The notes under the pieces are model-generated. The model was given only the letters and a program-made list of their open reading frames with translations, did not search any database and had not been told where the DNA came from. Position numbers and translations under genes: made by a program. From NCBI RefSeq assembly GCF_009601685.2, contig NZ_CP045701.2, forward strand, positions 3,596,001 through 3,660,000: a DNA stretch of 64,000 nt, written 5' to 3'. Below, in pieces: positions 56,083 through 64,000 of the stretch (position 1 is the stretch's first letter; every line of letters begins with the position of its first letter). The DNA is from Pseudomonas brassicacearum. GTDB taxonomy: Bacteria > Pseudomonadota > Gammaproteobacteria > Pseudomonadales > Pseudomonadaceae.

Positions 56083-56943
56083 TTATTTGTAACTTAGTAA
56101 AAATACGCCAACAAGAACAGTACCTATCCCAACCTTCTGCACCACCGTCGTTATCTCTCTGTAGATCACGATAGCTAGCAACACCGTTACACCGGAGTAT
56201 ACCGAACTGATAGGCGTCACTAACGATAGATCACCCACCTTGGAGGCGAATATATAAAACACCCAGCCTGCATTGACTAACAAAGAGTGCGCAAAGAAAA
56301 TCCACCCGCGACGCTGAGTTACGTCGCCTTTTTCCAGCTTGCCGTTCCTGATCAGCGCCAATGAAGTAAAAAGAACAGCCTGAGTTAATGCCGAATAAAA
56401 GAAAGCATTCGTGACATCAAGTGTTTTTGCGGAAAAACCAAGAATAAAAAAGGCCACACCAAAGCCGGCCATGGCCAAGATAGCTTGGAGGAACCCTTGC
56501 GAGCCGCCACGCAGTGAGCGGAAGATATTGCCGGATGTCATGACAATACCAATAAAAATAATAGATACGGCAGTCCAGGCAGCCGGGGCCAACCTTTCTT
56601 GTAGAAAAATGATGGAGAAAAGGATAGTGACCAAGCTATAGGTAGAAGCAATCGGAGAAACCAAGGACAAGTTTCCGACCTCACACCCTCGCATGTAGAA
56701 ATAATACCCTGATACGTAGGCGGCAGAGCTGCAGGTAATAATCAACACGGCACTGGTGTCGAACCTGAGCTGGTGTGACATGATCAAATATGCCCCCAAG
56801 AGGGAGGCCACAGCAAAGGTAAATATATTGCGAACCAGCATTGTTTTTGCGGTACCTAACTGGCGAATCATCAGACTTTGAATAAAGTCTGAAATCCCCC
56901 AGCACAACATAACCATCAGTCCGCCAAAAACTCCGCCATCCAT
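56083..56943 (-). CDS. EamA/DMT-family transporter
   Basis: The 286-residue protein has ten hydrophobic segments in two EamA repeats (start GGLMVMLCWGISDFIQSL; paired VSPIASTYSLVTILFSIIFLQERL and VTPISSVYSGVTVLLAIVIYREI). DMT members export or import small metabolites. It lies between the ArsR-type gene (21 bp) and the NRPS gene (140 bp) on the same strand, so product export is likely. Base composition is visibly AT-rich. Confidence 0.85.
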   Translation of the reverse strand: MDGGVFGGLMVMLCWGISDFIQSLMIRQLGTAKTMLVRNIFTFAVASLLGAYLIMSHQLRFDTSAVLIITCSSAAYVSGYYFYMRGCEVGNLSLVSPIASTYSLVTILFSIIFLQERLAPAAWTAVSIIFIGIVMTSGNIFRSLRGGSQGFLQAILAMAGFGVAFFILGFSAKTLDVTNAFFYSALTQAVLFTSLALIRNGKLEKGDVTQRRGWIFFAHSLLVNAGWVFYIFASKVGDLSLVTPISSVYSGVTVLLAIVIYREITTVVQKVGIGTVLVGVFLLSYK

Positions 56944-56964
56944 ACCGGAAAAACTCCATCTCCA

Positions 56965-57279
56965 TTAGACTTGCTGCGTCAGCCAAGCCTTGTATTCATC
57001 GATTGCAGTTTCATCTCTTGAATAAAATGCCCATTTGCCAATTTTGTTCACACGCAAAAAGCCTGCTTGTTTCAATAGATCCAAGTGCCTGCTCACAGTT
57101 GGCTGGCTCATGCCGAGTTTTTCAGTAATCAACGTTACGCACACGCCGATCAACGCTGGATCACCGGTAACTTGATGAGAGAAGTGCGCACGAGGCTCCT
57201 TAAGCCATTGAAGGATTAAGATTCGAGGTTCACCCGCAAACGCTTTGGATTGCTCTATGTATTTATCGTGTGGCTTCAT
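56965..57279 (-). CDS. ArsR-family transcriptional regulator
   Basis: This 104-residue winged-helix protein has the ArsR recognition region KLGMSQPTVSRHLDLLKQAGFLRVNKIGKWAFYSRD. It has only one Cys (GVCVTL), so a thiol-metal switch of the classic type is unlikely and the signal may be organic. It is the first gene before the EamA-NRPS-PKS-OpuAC run and probably regulates it through the dyad at 57325-57337. Confidence 0.88.
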   Translation of the reverse strand: MKPHDKYIEQSKAFAGEPRILILQWLKEPRAHFSHQVTGDPALIGVCVTLITEKLGMSQPTVSRHLDLLKQAGFLRVNKIGKWAFYSRDETAIDEYKAWLTQQV

Positions 57280-57324
57280 CCTATCCTCATATAGCTAAAT
57301 GTCAATGCGTTTTTTTAGATTGAT

Positions 57325-57337
57325 GTGAATCGTTCAC
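57325..57337. promoter_or_regulatory. Candidate ArsR operator
   Basis: GTGAATCGTTCAC is a perfect 5-3-5 dyad in an AT-rich stretch, 46 bp upstream of the ArsR-type start codon. Position and symmetry fit autorepression of the cluster. Confidence 0.45.
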
Positions 57338-57552
57338 GATTATCTTATAACTTTGCTTCTTCAGGCGAACCAAGGCATACGGAGACGAATGGAGAAGATC
57401 GGGGACTATCCATCAGCAAAGTGCCATCATGCCCTTCAGGCACTACAACGCCAAGGACTTATGATGCATGACGCCTAGATGGTTTGCATGAAAGGTGGGG
57501 GCATGGACGCTTAGCATGGCGTTGGCACCACACTCATCACCCATTAAATACT

Positions 57553-57591
57553 GTTCCTTTTTGACGGTGTCGGTTGCCGTCAAAAAGGAAC
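57553..57591. repeat. Perfect 15-bp inverted repeat at the cluster edge
   Basis: GTTCCTTTTTGACGG (57553-57567) and CCGTCAAAAAGGAAC (57577-57591) pair without mismatch around 9 bases. It lies 20 bp behind the end of fdsD. The T-run is in the stem, not in a tail, so it is unlike a normal terminator. It could be a terminator variant, an operator or a recombination site. Confidence 0.7.
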
Positions 57592-57610
57592 GTATTTGCG
57601 AAACGGGACG

Positions 57611-57832
57611 CTAGGTCTTCTCTTTAGGCTCCGCCAGCGCCTCCAGCACCAAGGGGTGCAGGACAGCCTCTGGATGCATCTGTTGCCACCCCTGCAATTG
57701 CTGGCGCATGCCCGGCGTCCAGAAGCTCTTGATGTGCTGGCGCACGCCATTGACCGCCAATGTGTGATCCGGCTCGCTGGCGAAATACTGAGCGATCTGG
57801 TTGGCCATCTTGATCAAGCTATCAGAGCTCAT
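57611..57832 (-). CDS. fdsD: Formate dehydrogenase delta subunit
   Basis: The 73-residue protein (LIKMANQIAQYFASEPDHTLAVNGVRQHIKSFW, then MRQQLQG) matches FdsD, the small subunit of soluble NAD-dependent formate dehydrogenase. It overlaps the alpha-subunit stop by 4 bases (57829-57832) and ends the operon. Confidence 0.9.
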   Translation of the reverse strand: MSSDSLIKMANQIAQYFASEPDHTLAVNGVRQHIKSFWTPGMRQQLQGWQQMHPEAVLHPLVLEALAEPKEKT

Positions 57833-60705
57833 CGACGCACCTCGGCCTTCTCGGCATGGCGACGTTCCCTGAGCAAGCGGCTTTGTTCATCACTGAACGC
57901 CTGGTAGCGCTTCTGCCATTCCGAAGGCTGGCTGACCCGCACGATCTCGACCGCCGTCACCTTGTATTCCGGGCAGTTGGTGGCCCAGTCGGAGTTGTCG
58001 GTGGTGATCACGTTGGCGCCCGATTCAGGGAAGTGGAACGTGGTGTAGACCACGCCCGGTGCCACCCGCTCGGTCACCTTCGCACGCAGCACTGTTTGCC
58101 CGGCACGACTGCCGATACCCACCCAGTCTTCGTCGACGATCCCGCGGTTCTCGGCGTCGGTTGGGTGAATCTCCAACCGGTCCTCCTCGTGCCAGGCCAC
58201 GTTGTCGGTACGCCGGGTCTGGGCACCGACGTTGTACTGGCTGAGGATACGTCCGGTGGTCAGCAACAGTGGATAGCGGCTGTTGACCTTCTCATCGGTG
58301 GGCACGTAGCCGGTGAGCATGAAGCGCCCTTTGCCGCGGACGAACTGATCGATGTGCATGGTCGGCGTGCCGTCCGGTGCGGCATCGTTGCAAGGCCATT
58401 GCAGGCTGCCGTGACGATCCAGTTCGGCGTAGCTGACGCGGGTGAAAGTCGGCGTCAGGCGGGCGATTTCATCCATGATTTGCGAAGGATGGTTGTAGTG
58501 CATCTTGTAGCCCAAGGCGTCGGCCAGGGCGATGGTGGCTTCCCAATCGGCCTTGCCGGCCAGTGGGTCCATCACCTTTCGAACGCGGGAGATGCGGCGT
58601 TCGGCGTTGGTGAAGGTGCCGTCCTTCTCAAGGAACGAGCTGCCCGGCAGGAACACGTGGGCGAACTTGGCCGTCTCGTTGAGGAAGATGTCCTGGACGA
58701 TCACACATTCCAACGCGGACAACGCGGCCGTCACATGCTGGGTGTTGGGGTCGCTCTGGGCGATGTCCTCGCCTTGGCAGTAAAGCGCCTTGAAGGTGCC
58801 GTCCAGGGCCGCCTCGAACATGTTCGGAATGCGCAGGCCCGGGTCGGGTTGCAGAGTGACGTTCCAGGCCTGTTCGAACTGGGCGCGTACGGTTTCGTTG
58901 GAAATGTGCCGATAACCCGGCAGCTCGTGGGGGAACGAGCCCATGTCGCAGGAGCCCTGGACGTTGTTCTGTCCACGCAGCGGGTTCACGCCGACACCTT
59001 CGCGACCGATGTTGCCGGTGGCCATGGCCAGGTTGGCGATGCCCATCACCGAGGTGCTGCCTTGGCTGTGCTCGGTGACGCCAAGGCCGTAGTAGATGGC
59101 CGCGTTGCCGCCGGTGGCGTAGAGCCGTGCAGCGGCGCGGATCTGCTCGGCAGGCACGCCACACACCGGGCCCAGGACCTCAGGGGAGTTTTCCGGCTGG
59201 CTGACGAAATCGCGCCAGCGAGCGAAGTCCGCCGCCTCGCAGCGTGCCTCGACAAAAGGCTGGTCAATCAAGCCTTCGGTGGCAATCACATGGCCCAAGG
59301 CATTGAGCATTGCCACGTTGGTGCCCGGACGCAGTTGCAAGTGCAGCTCGGCACGGGCGTGAGGCGAATCCACCAGGTCAATGCGCCGTGGGTCGATGAC
59401 AATCAGCCGTGCGCCCTGACGCAGGCGGCGCTTGAGCTGTGAGCCGAACACCGGGTGCGCGTCAGTCGGGTTGGCGCCCATCACCAGGATGACGTCGGCC
59501 TTCATCACCGAGTCGAAATTCTGGGTGCCGGCGGACTCGCCCAAGGTCTGCTTGAGGCCGTAACCGGTAGGCGAATGGCAGACGCGGGCACAGGTGTCGA
59601 CGTTGTTGTTGCCGAACGCGGTGCGCACCAGTTTTTGCACCAGGTAGGTTTCTTCGTTGGTGCAGCGGCTGGAGGTGATGCCCCCGATGGAGTCGCGCCC
59701 GTACTTGAGCTGGATCCGGCGCAATTCGCTGGCGGCATAGGTGACCGCCTCGTCCCAACTGACTTCCTGCCACGGGTCGTTGATGTGCTTGCGAATCATC
59801 GGCTTGGTGATGCGGTCCGGGTGCGTGGCGTAGCCCCAGGCGAAGCGCCCCTTGACACAGGAGTGACCGTGGTTGGCCTGGCCGTTCTTGTCCGGGACCA
59901 TGCGCACCAGTTGTTCGCCTTTCATCTCGGCGCGGAACGAGCAACCCACGCCGCAGTAGGCGCAAGTGGTGATGACGCTGCGCTCCGGCTGGCCGATCTC
60001 CACGACGCTCTTGTCGATCAGGGTCGCCGTCGGGCACGCCTGCACGCAGGCGCCGCAGGACACGCATTCGGAGTCGAGGAAGTTGTCACCGCCGGCTGCC
60101 GCCACTCGAGAGTCAAAACCACGTCCGGTGATCGTCAGGGCGAAGGTGCCCTGGATTTCCTCGCAGGCACGCACGCAGCGGTTGCAGACGATGCACTTGC
60201 TCGGGTCGTACTCGAAATAGGGGTTGGAAACGTCCTTGGCTTCATCCAGGTGATTGGCGCCGTCGTAGCCGTAGCGCACTTCGCGCAGGCCCACCTGCCC
60301 CGCCACCGTCTGCAATTCGCAGTTGCCGTTGGCTGCGCACGTCAGGCAGTCCAGCGGGTGGTCGGAGATGTACAGCTCCATCACGTTGCGTCTCAAATCG
60401 GCGAGTTTGGAGGTCTGGGTGCGCACCACCATGCCCTCGGTCACCGGTGTGGTGCAGGAGGCCGGATAACCGCGCATGCCGTCGATCTCCACCAGGCACA
60501 TGCGGCAGGAGCCGAACGCCTCCAGGCTGTCGGTGGCGCAGAGTTTGGGAATGGTGGTGCCGAGCAAGGCCGCGGCACGCATGACCGAGGTGCCGGAGGC
60601 GACGCTGATTTCGCGCCCGTCGATGGTCAGGCTGACCTGCACGTCGCTTTCGCGCGCCGGGGTGCCCAGGTCGATATCACTGCTGGGGTCGAAGATAGTG
60701 ATCAT
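57829..60705 (-). CDS. fdsA: Formate dehydrogenase alpha subunit (Mo/W, NAD-linked)
   Basis: The 958-residue catalytic subunit oxidises formate to CO2. The N-terminus holds a 2Fe-2S ferredoxin part (FGSCRMCLVEIDG) and 4Fe-4S clusters (CIVCNRCVRACEEIQG; CVSCGACVQACPT). Then comes YCGVGCSF at the pterin domain. The active site is RVCHSPTGYGL, with Cys rather than selenocysteine and the conserved His. ATG 60705 overlaps the fdsB stop (ATGA, 60702-60705); the longer upstream frame is not used because it runs into fdsB. Confidence 0.96.
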   Translation of the reverse strand: MITIFDPSSDIDLGTPARESDVQVSLTIDGREISVASGTSVMRAAALLGTTIPKLCATDSLEAFGSCRMCLVEIDGMRGYPASCTTPVTEGMVVRTQTSKLADLRRNVMELYISDHPLDCLTCAANGNCELQTVAGQVGLREVRYGYDGANHLDEAKDVSNPYFEYDPSKCIVCNRCVRACEEIQGTFALTITGRGFDSRVAAAGGDNFLDSECVSCGACVQACPTATLIDKSVVEIGQPERSVITTCAYCGVGCSFRAEMKGEQLVRMVPDKNGQANHGHSCVKGRFAWGYATHPDRITKPMIRKHINDPWQEVSWDEAVTYAASELRRIQLKYGRDSIGGITSSRCTNEETYLVQKLVRTAFGNNNVDTCARVCHSPTGYGLKQTLGESAGTQNFDSVMKADVILVMGANPTDAHPVFGSQLKRRLRQGARLIVIDPRRIDLVDSPHARAELHLQLRPGTNVAMLNALGHVIATEGLIDQPFVEARCEAADFARWRDFVSQPENSPEVLGPVCGVPAEQIRAAARLYATGGNAAIYYGLGVTEHSQGSTSVMGIANLAMATGNIGREGVGVNPLRGQNNVQGSCDMGSFPHELPGYRHISNETVRAQFEQAWNVTLQPDPGLRIPNMFEAALDGTFKALYCQGEDIAQSDPNTQHVTAALSALECVIVQDIFLNETAKFAHVFLPGSSFLEKDGTFTNAERRISRVRKVMDPLAGKADWEATIALADALGYKMHYNHPSQIMDEIARLTPTFTRVSYAELDRHGSLQWPCNDAAPDGTPTMHIDQFVRGKGRFMLTGYVPTDEKVNSRYPLLLTTGRILSQYNVGAQTRRTDNVAWHEEDRLEIHPTDAENRGIVDEDWVGIGSRAGQTVLRAKVTERVAPGVVYTTFHFPESGANVITTDNSDWATNCPEYKVTAVEIVRVSQPSEWQKRYQAFSDEQSRLLRERRHAEKAEVRR

Positions 60706-62261
60706 TGGTCGGCCTCCGTGGTCGCCAGACCGAAGTCGGCGGGGAAATGCTTGAGGGCGCTGGCGACAGGGTAGGACGTCATCCCACCGAGGGCACAGAG
60801 CGAACCGTATTGCAGGGTATCGCACAGATCCTGCAACAGCAGGGCCTGTTCCTGACGAGCAGCGGTTTCGGTGCTGGCGATCAAGCGATCCACCACTTCC
60901 ACCCCACGGGTGGAGCCGATCCGGCACGGCGTGCACTTGCCACAGGATTCCTCGGCGCAGAACTGCAAGGCGAAGCGGGCCATCTGGGCCATGTCCAGGC
61001 TGTCGTCGGCAACCACCACGCCACCGTGGCCAAGCATCGCGCCCATGGCGGCGAACGCTTCGTAGTCCAGCGGTGTATCGAATTGCGAAGGCGGCACCCA
61101 AGCCCCCAACGGCCCGCCCACTTGCGCGGCCTTCAGGGGACGACCGCTGGCGGTACCGCCGCCGTAGCCTTCCACCAGTTCACGCAGGCTCAGGCCGAAG
61201 GCGCGCTCCACCAAGCCACCCTGACGGACGTTGCCGGCCAGTTGGAACGGCATCGTGCCCAGGGAACGGCCCATGCCGAAGTCGCGATAGAACTGCGCGC
61301 CCTTCTCAAGGATGATCGGCACCGAGGCCAGGGTCACCACGTTGTGCACCAGCGTCGGCAGCCCGAACAGGCCTTGAATCGCCGGCAGTGGCGGTTTGGC
61401 GCGAACCGTGCCGCGCTTGCCCTCGAGGGATTCCAGCAGTGCGGTTTCTTCGCCACAGATATAGGCGCCGGCGCCGACACGAACCTCAATGTCGAAGGCG
61501 CAGCCGCTAGCGCTCACGTTCGCCCCCAGATAGCCGGCGTCGCGAGCGATGCGCAGCGCTTCGTTCAGCGTACTGATGGCGGCCGGGTATTCCGAACGCA
61601 CGTAGATGTAGCCCATCGTCGCGCCTACGGCGATGCTGGCAATGATCATGCCTTCAATGAGCAGGAAAGGGTCGCCCTCCATCAGCATGCGGTCGGCGAA
61701 GGTGCCGGAGTCGCCTTCATCGGCGTTACACACCACATACTTCTGTGCACCCACGGCATCGCGCACCGTGCGCCACTTGATGCCCGCCGGGAATGCCGCA
61801 CCGCCCCGACCGCGCAGGCCGGAATCCAGCACGCTGGCGACCACATCTGCGCCATCCATCTGGATGGACCGGGCCAGGCCCAGGAATCCGCCCCGGGCAC
61901 GGTAGTCGTCCAGGGACAGCGGTTGCGTGATGCCGGCGCGCGCGAACAGCAGGCGCTGCTGGCTCTTGAGATAGGGAATCTCCTCCACCGGCCCCAGTGC
62001 CAGCGGATGGCTGCCAGGATCGCCTGCCAGCGCATCCAGCAGGCTCGGCACGTCGGCCGGTGTGACGGGGCCAAACCCCAGACGGACGCCGGCGCTTTCG
62101 AGCTCTACCAGCGGTTCCAACCAATAGAGGCCACGGGAACTGGTGCGCAACACCGTCAACGGCAGTTGTCGACGCTCAGCCTCATGGGCCAACGCATCGG
62201 CCACCTTGTCCGCGCCCACGGCACGGGCCACAGAATCGCGGGGGATACAGAGCGTCAGCAT
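60702..62261 (-). CDS. fdsB: Formate dehydrogenase beta subunit (NADH/FMN)
   Basis: This 519-residue NuoF-like protein has the FMN/NAD region (GLRGRGGAAFPAGIKW, NADEGDSGTFADR) and the cluster site ESCGKCTPCRIG. Its N-terminal extension contains a thioredoxin-like part, typical of FdsB. It passes electrons from FdsA and FdsG to NAD. ATG 62261 overlaps the end of fdsG by 7 bases. Confidence 0.95.
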   Translation of the reverse strand: MLTLCIPRDSVARAVGADKVADALAHEAERRQLPLTVLRTSSRGLYWLEPLVELESAGVRLGFGPVTPADVPSLLDALAGDPGSHPLALGPVEEIPYLKSQQRLLFARAGITQPLSLDDYRARGGFLGLARSIQMDGADVVASVLDSGLRGRGGAAFPAGIKWRTVRDAVGAQKYVVCNADEGDSGTFADRMLMEGDPFLLIEGMIIASIAVGATMGYIYVRSEYPAAISTLNEALRIARDAGYLGANVSASGCAFDIEVRVGAGAYICGEETALLESLEGKRGTVRAKPPLPAIQGLFGLPTLVHNVVTLASVPIILEKGAQFYRDFGMGRSLGTMPFQLAGNVRQGGLVERAFGLSLRELVEGYGGGTASGRPLKAAQVGGPLGAWVPPSQFDTPLDYEAFAAMGAMLGHGGVVVADDSLDMAQMARFALQFCAEESCGKCTPCRIGSTRGVEVVDRLIASTETAARQEQALLLQDLCDTLQYGSLCALGGMTSYPVASALKHFPADFGLATTEADQ

Positions 62262-62737
62262 GCGCCCTCCTCCATGCAATCATTGACCAACTGACGCAGA
62301 CGCTCGGGCGTGATCCGCGCATGCAGCTCCCCGTCCAGCTCCAAGGCCGGCGAGCAGACGCAGGCACCCAGGCAATAGACCGGCCGCAGGCTGATGCTCC
62401 CATCGGCGCTGGTGCCGTGATCGTCCAGCGCCAGTTGCTCGCGCAGCTGCGCAGCCAGGGCTTCGGCGCCCATGCTCTTGCAGGACTCGGCCCGGCACAA
62501 GCGCAGGGTATGGCGCGCCGGCGGTGTGGTGCGGAAATCGTGGTAGAAACTGATGACCCCGCGCACTTCAGCCTGGCTGAGGTTCAGGGCGTGGGCGATC
62601 TCCGGGACGGCGCTGTCGGGGACATACCCGCAGCCTGCCTGGATGGCATGGAGAATTGGCAGCAAGGCACCGGGGGTGTCCTTTTCGCGCGCAAGCACGC
62701 TATGGATCAAAGGCAGGTGAAGCGTCTCATCGGGCAT
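62255..62737 (-). CDS. fdsG: Formate dehydrogenase gamma subunit (2Fe-2S)
   Basis: The 160-residue NuoE-like protein has the four Cys of its 2Fe-2S cluster in LRLCRAESCKSMG and VYCLGACVCSPAL. ATG 62737 has GAGG 7 bases upstream. It is the first gene of fdsGBAD, whose three junctions all overlap. No fdsC/fdhD-type sulfur transferase gene is in the window. Confidence 0.94.
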   Translation of the reverse strand: MPDETLHLPLIHSVLAREKDTPGALLPILHAIQAGCGYVPDSAVPEIAHALNLSQAEVRGVISFYHDFRTTPPARHTLRLCRAESCKSMGAEALAAQLREQLALDDHGTSADGSISLRPVYCLGACVCSPALELDGELHARITPERLRQLVNDCMEEGAC

Positions 62738-63100
62738 AAACGTACCTCGGCATCTCGAACGCCACCGCCGCATAGCGGCAGCCGTCCGGAGTCTTGGCTG
62801 CGGCGGCCGGCCCACGTCACGGTCGCGTGGCACATCCGATCGCCATTCTCGCTCTCCGGCCAGTGTCTTAGATGCACTTGGTCCGGGGCATCCTCACAGC
62901 TTGCCACTCCCGGGGGTTGGCGATTGCACATGGGCGACGAAACGTGTTCTGAAAGCGACTTGGGGTAAATAAGTCGCAAAAACAGGAAAGCCGATTTGAT
63001 CGATAGGTTCGTGCAAACAAACATATCTGACAAACCGGCGCAATTGGACTGCGTCAGAGAGACGCTTGGAGCGCGGCACTCATTGCCGTCAACCGAGTAG
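62738..63100. other. Gap upstream of fdsG with no recognised element
   Basis: These 363 bp separate fdsG from the cytochrome b561 gene on the same strand. The fds promoter should lie here. I found no convincing operator, repeat or coding frame. Confidence 0.45.
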
Positions 63101-63652
63101 TCAAGACCGATTTCGCCCCGGCAGCATCCGGGCCAGGGTATTGTCACCCACCCAGTAATGATGGAACAGACCGGCCGCCGCATGCAGGCCGATCAGCCAG
63201 TAGCCGCCGCTGCCGAGCAACTCGTGCCAGTACTTGAGTTGTTTGGCCAAATCGGGATCCACCGCCACGGGGGCCGGCAAGAAGAACCCGAAGTACGGCA
63301 CCGGCTTGCCTCCGGCGGCCAGCATCAGCCAGGCCAGCACCGGTGTCGCGATCATCAGGCCATACAAGGCGGCATGCATCAGGTGGGAAGCCCCCGTCTG
63401 CCAGGCCGGTGGCGCGGGTGTAACCGGCGGGCGCGGTGTCAAGCGCCCGAACAAGCGGACCCAAACCAGTGCAAAAATGCTCACCCCGAAGAGCCCGTGC
63501 AACCCCAGTAACAGGCTTCGCCCGGTGCTGCCACGGGGCAACAAACCCTTGATCTCAATGCAGGCATACACACCGACGAACAGCGCCAGCATCAACCAGT
63601 GCAGGGTCATCGACAGTTTTCCATAACGGTTTACGGCAATATCGCGGGTCAT
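63101..63652 (-). CDS. Cytochrome b561
   Basis: The 183-residue membrane protein has four helices with the expected haem-ligand His residues: MTLHWLMLALF, LGLHGLFGVSIF, HLMHAALYGLMIATP and WLIGLHAAAGLFHHYW. It probably moves electrons between quinol and a periplasmic acceptor. ATG 63652 begins MTRDIAVNRYGKLSMTLHW, the usual start; the longer frame adds a non-homologous leader. Confidence 0.9.
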   Translation of the reverse strand: MTRDIAVNRYGKLSMTLHWLMLALFVGVYACIEIKGLLPRGSTGRSLLLGLHGLFGVSIFALVWVRLFGRLTPRPPVTPAPPAWQTGASHLMHAALYGLMIATPVLAWLMLAAGGKPVPYFGFFLPAPVAVDPDLAKQLKYWHELLGSGGYWLIGLHAAAGLFHHYWVGDNTLARMLPGRNRS

Positions 63653-63895
63653 AACGCGCCTCGTGAAGGTCTGACGGACTGCCGACTCGTTCGCCAGCCC
63701 CGATTCGGTCGATGGGAACCGATGCTGCCAACTTGCAGGTGAAGTCTTAAGGCAGTCTGAAGACCGACATTTCAAGAAGCTCTAAGAACCAAATATTTGT
63801 TTTTCCCTGTTATTGATAACACAAGCGTCTTAACTGCCCTCGCAAACTGATAGTTCTGACAGGTCAAAAGTCCAACCAACAAGCGCATAAACATC

Positions 63896-64000
63896 ATGAC
63901 AGGCAGCGAAGGACGTCCTTCAACTTCTTTCACGGACCGCATCGAGCCCCTTGACCATGAATATTCTTCGCGCCGAGACCAGATGACCTACTCCTCGACA
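63896..64000 (+). CDS. Possible start of a gene running off the right edge
   Basis: From ATG 63896 the frame is open for 35 codons to the edge (MTGSEGRPSTSFTDRIEPLD...). No good ribosome site precedes it, and the ATG at 63979 in the same frame is an alternative. The product is not recognised. Confidence 0.3.
   Translation, partial: MTGSEGRPSTSFTDRIEPLDHEYSSRRDQMTYSST

Larger units (their letters stand above)
57280..57610. other. AT-rich regulatory gap upstream of the ArsR-led cluster
   Basis: The 331-bp region marks the right border of the AT-rich cluster. It holds the dyad at 57325-57337 and the perfect inverted repeat at 57553-57591. No gene is supported. Confidence 0.55.

Noticed and set aside
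57280..57610. Attachment site of an integrated element
   Set aside because: No tRNA, integrase or second copy of the dyad at the other side of the island was found, so only an inverted repeat is reported.
60706..61101. N-terminal extension of the formate dehydrogenase alpha frame
   Set aside because: The extension lies in fdsB coding sequence; ATG 60705 in the ATGA overlap gives the normal N-terminus.
60705..62294. 529-codon plus-strand frame opposite fdsB
   Set aside because: Shadow of a well-defined NuoF-like subunit.
62707..63183. 158-codon minus frame in the fds upstream gap
   Set aside because: It overlaps both fdsG and the cytochrome gene, with no domain or start signal.

Overview
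The window looks like chromosome of a fluorescent Pseudomonas (P. fluorescens complex). Coding DNA is GC-rich and intergenic spaces carry the REP/REPIN sequences typical of the group (cores like GTGGGAGCGAGCTTGCTCGCGAT). Gene content also fits: a PsmE-type mannuronan C5-epimerase with a type I secretion system, a xylAFGH operon under XylR, Anr-box-controlled hemN, and an NAD-linked formate dehydrogenase. No rRNA, tRNA, CRISPR, transposase or phage gene was found.

Layout. 1-4552: tail of an NRPS/PKS thioesterase, an FAD monooxygenase, a LuxR-type regulator, an OprM-like efflux lipoprotein and a small DUF2158-like protein. 4593-7891: hemN, a hemN paralogue that lost its radical-SAM cysteines, and a CopD/HemJ-like membrane protein, with two Anr/FNR boxes. 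8208-21156: a giant RTX epimerase fused to an SGNH acetylesterase, a 2.8 kb array of 139-bp REP-type repeats, and the ABC-HlyD-TolC exporter genes convergent with it. 21607-26123: TetR regulator, polyamine-type binding protein, beta-barrel protein and NylB-like hydrolase. 26403-33127: mixed genes including trmK, a Gfo/Idh oxidoreductase with a DeoR regulator, a frameshifted pseudogene and a saccharopine-dehydrogenase-like/DUF2269 pair. 33408-40082: xylR divergent from xylA-xylF-xylG-xylH. 40093-46327: LysE/LysR pair, NUDIX, GFA, GNAT, epoxide hydrolase, a structured leader with a 52-codon gene, and an isochorismatase-family/PchB-like pair behind a textbook-like amino-acid attenuator (Thr/Ile-rich leader peptide at 45275-45343). 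57611-62737: fdsGBAD formate dehydrogenase. 63101-63652: cytochrome b561.

The strongest candidate for an undescribed system is 46450-57279. This AT-richer island holds an ArsR-type regulator, an EamA transporter, a free-standing A-(N-methyltransferase)-PCP protein, a KS-AT-KR-ACP-TE polyketide synthase and an orphan glycine-betaine-type binding protein, all on the minus strand. The adenylation pocket reads DILQLGLIW(K), a glycine code. The AT has the malonyl-type HAFH motif, the KR looks active, and the terminal TE has Cys in place of the nucleophilic Ser (GLCLG). Simple collinearity predicts N-methylated glycine extended by one malonate and reduced: a 4-(methylamino)-3-hydroxybutanoate skeleton, which would be carnitine if methylated fully. 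The adjacent quaternary-ammonium-type binding protein suits a small zwitterion. This product assignment is inference.
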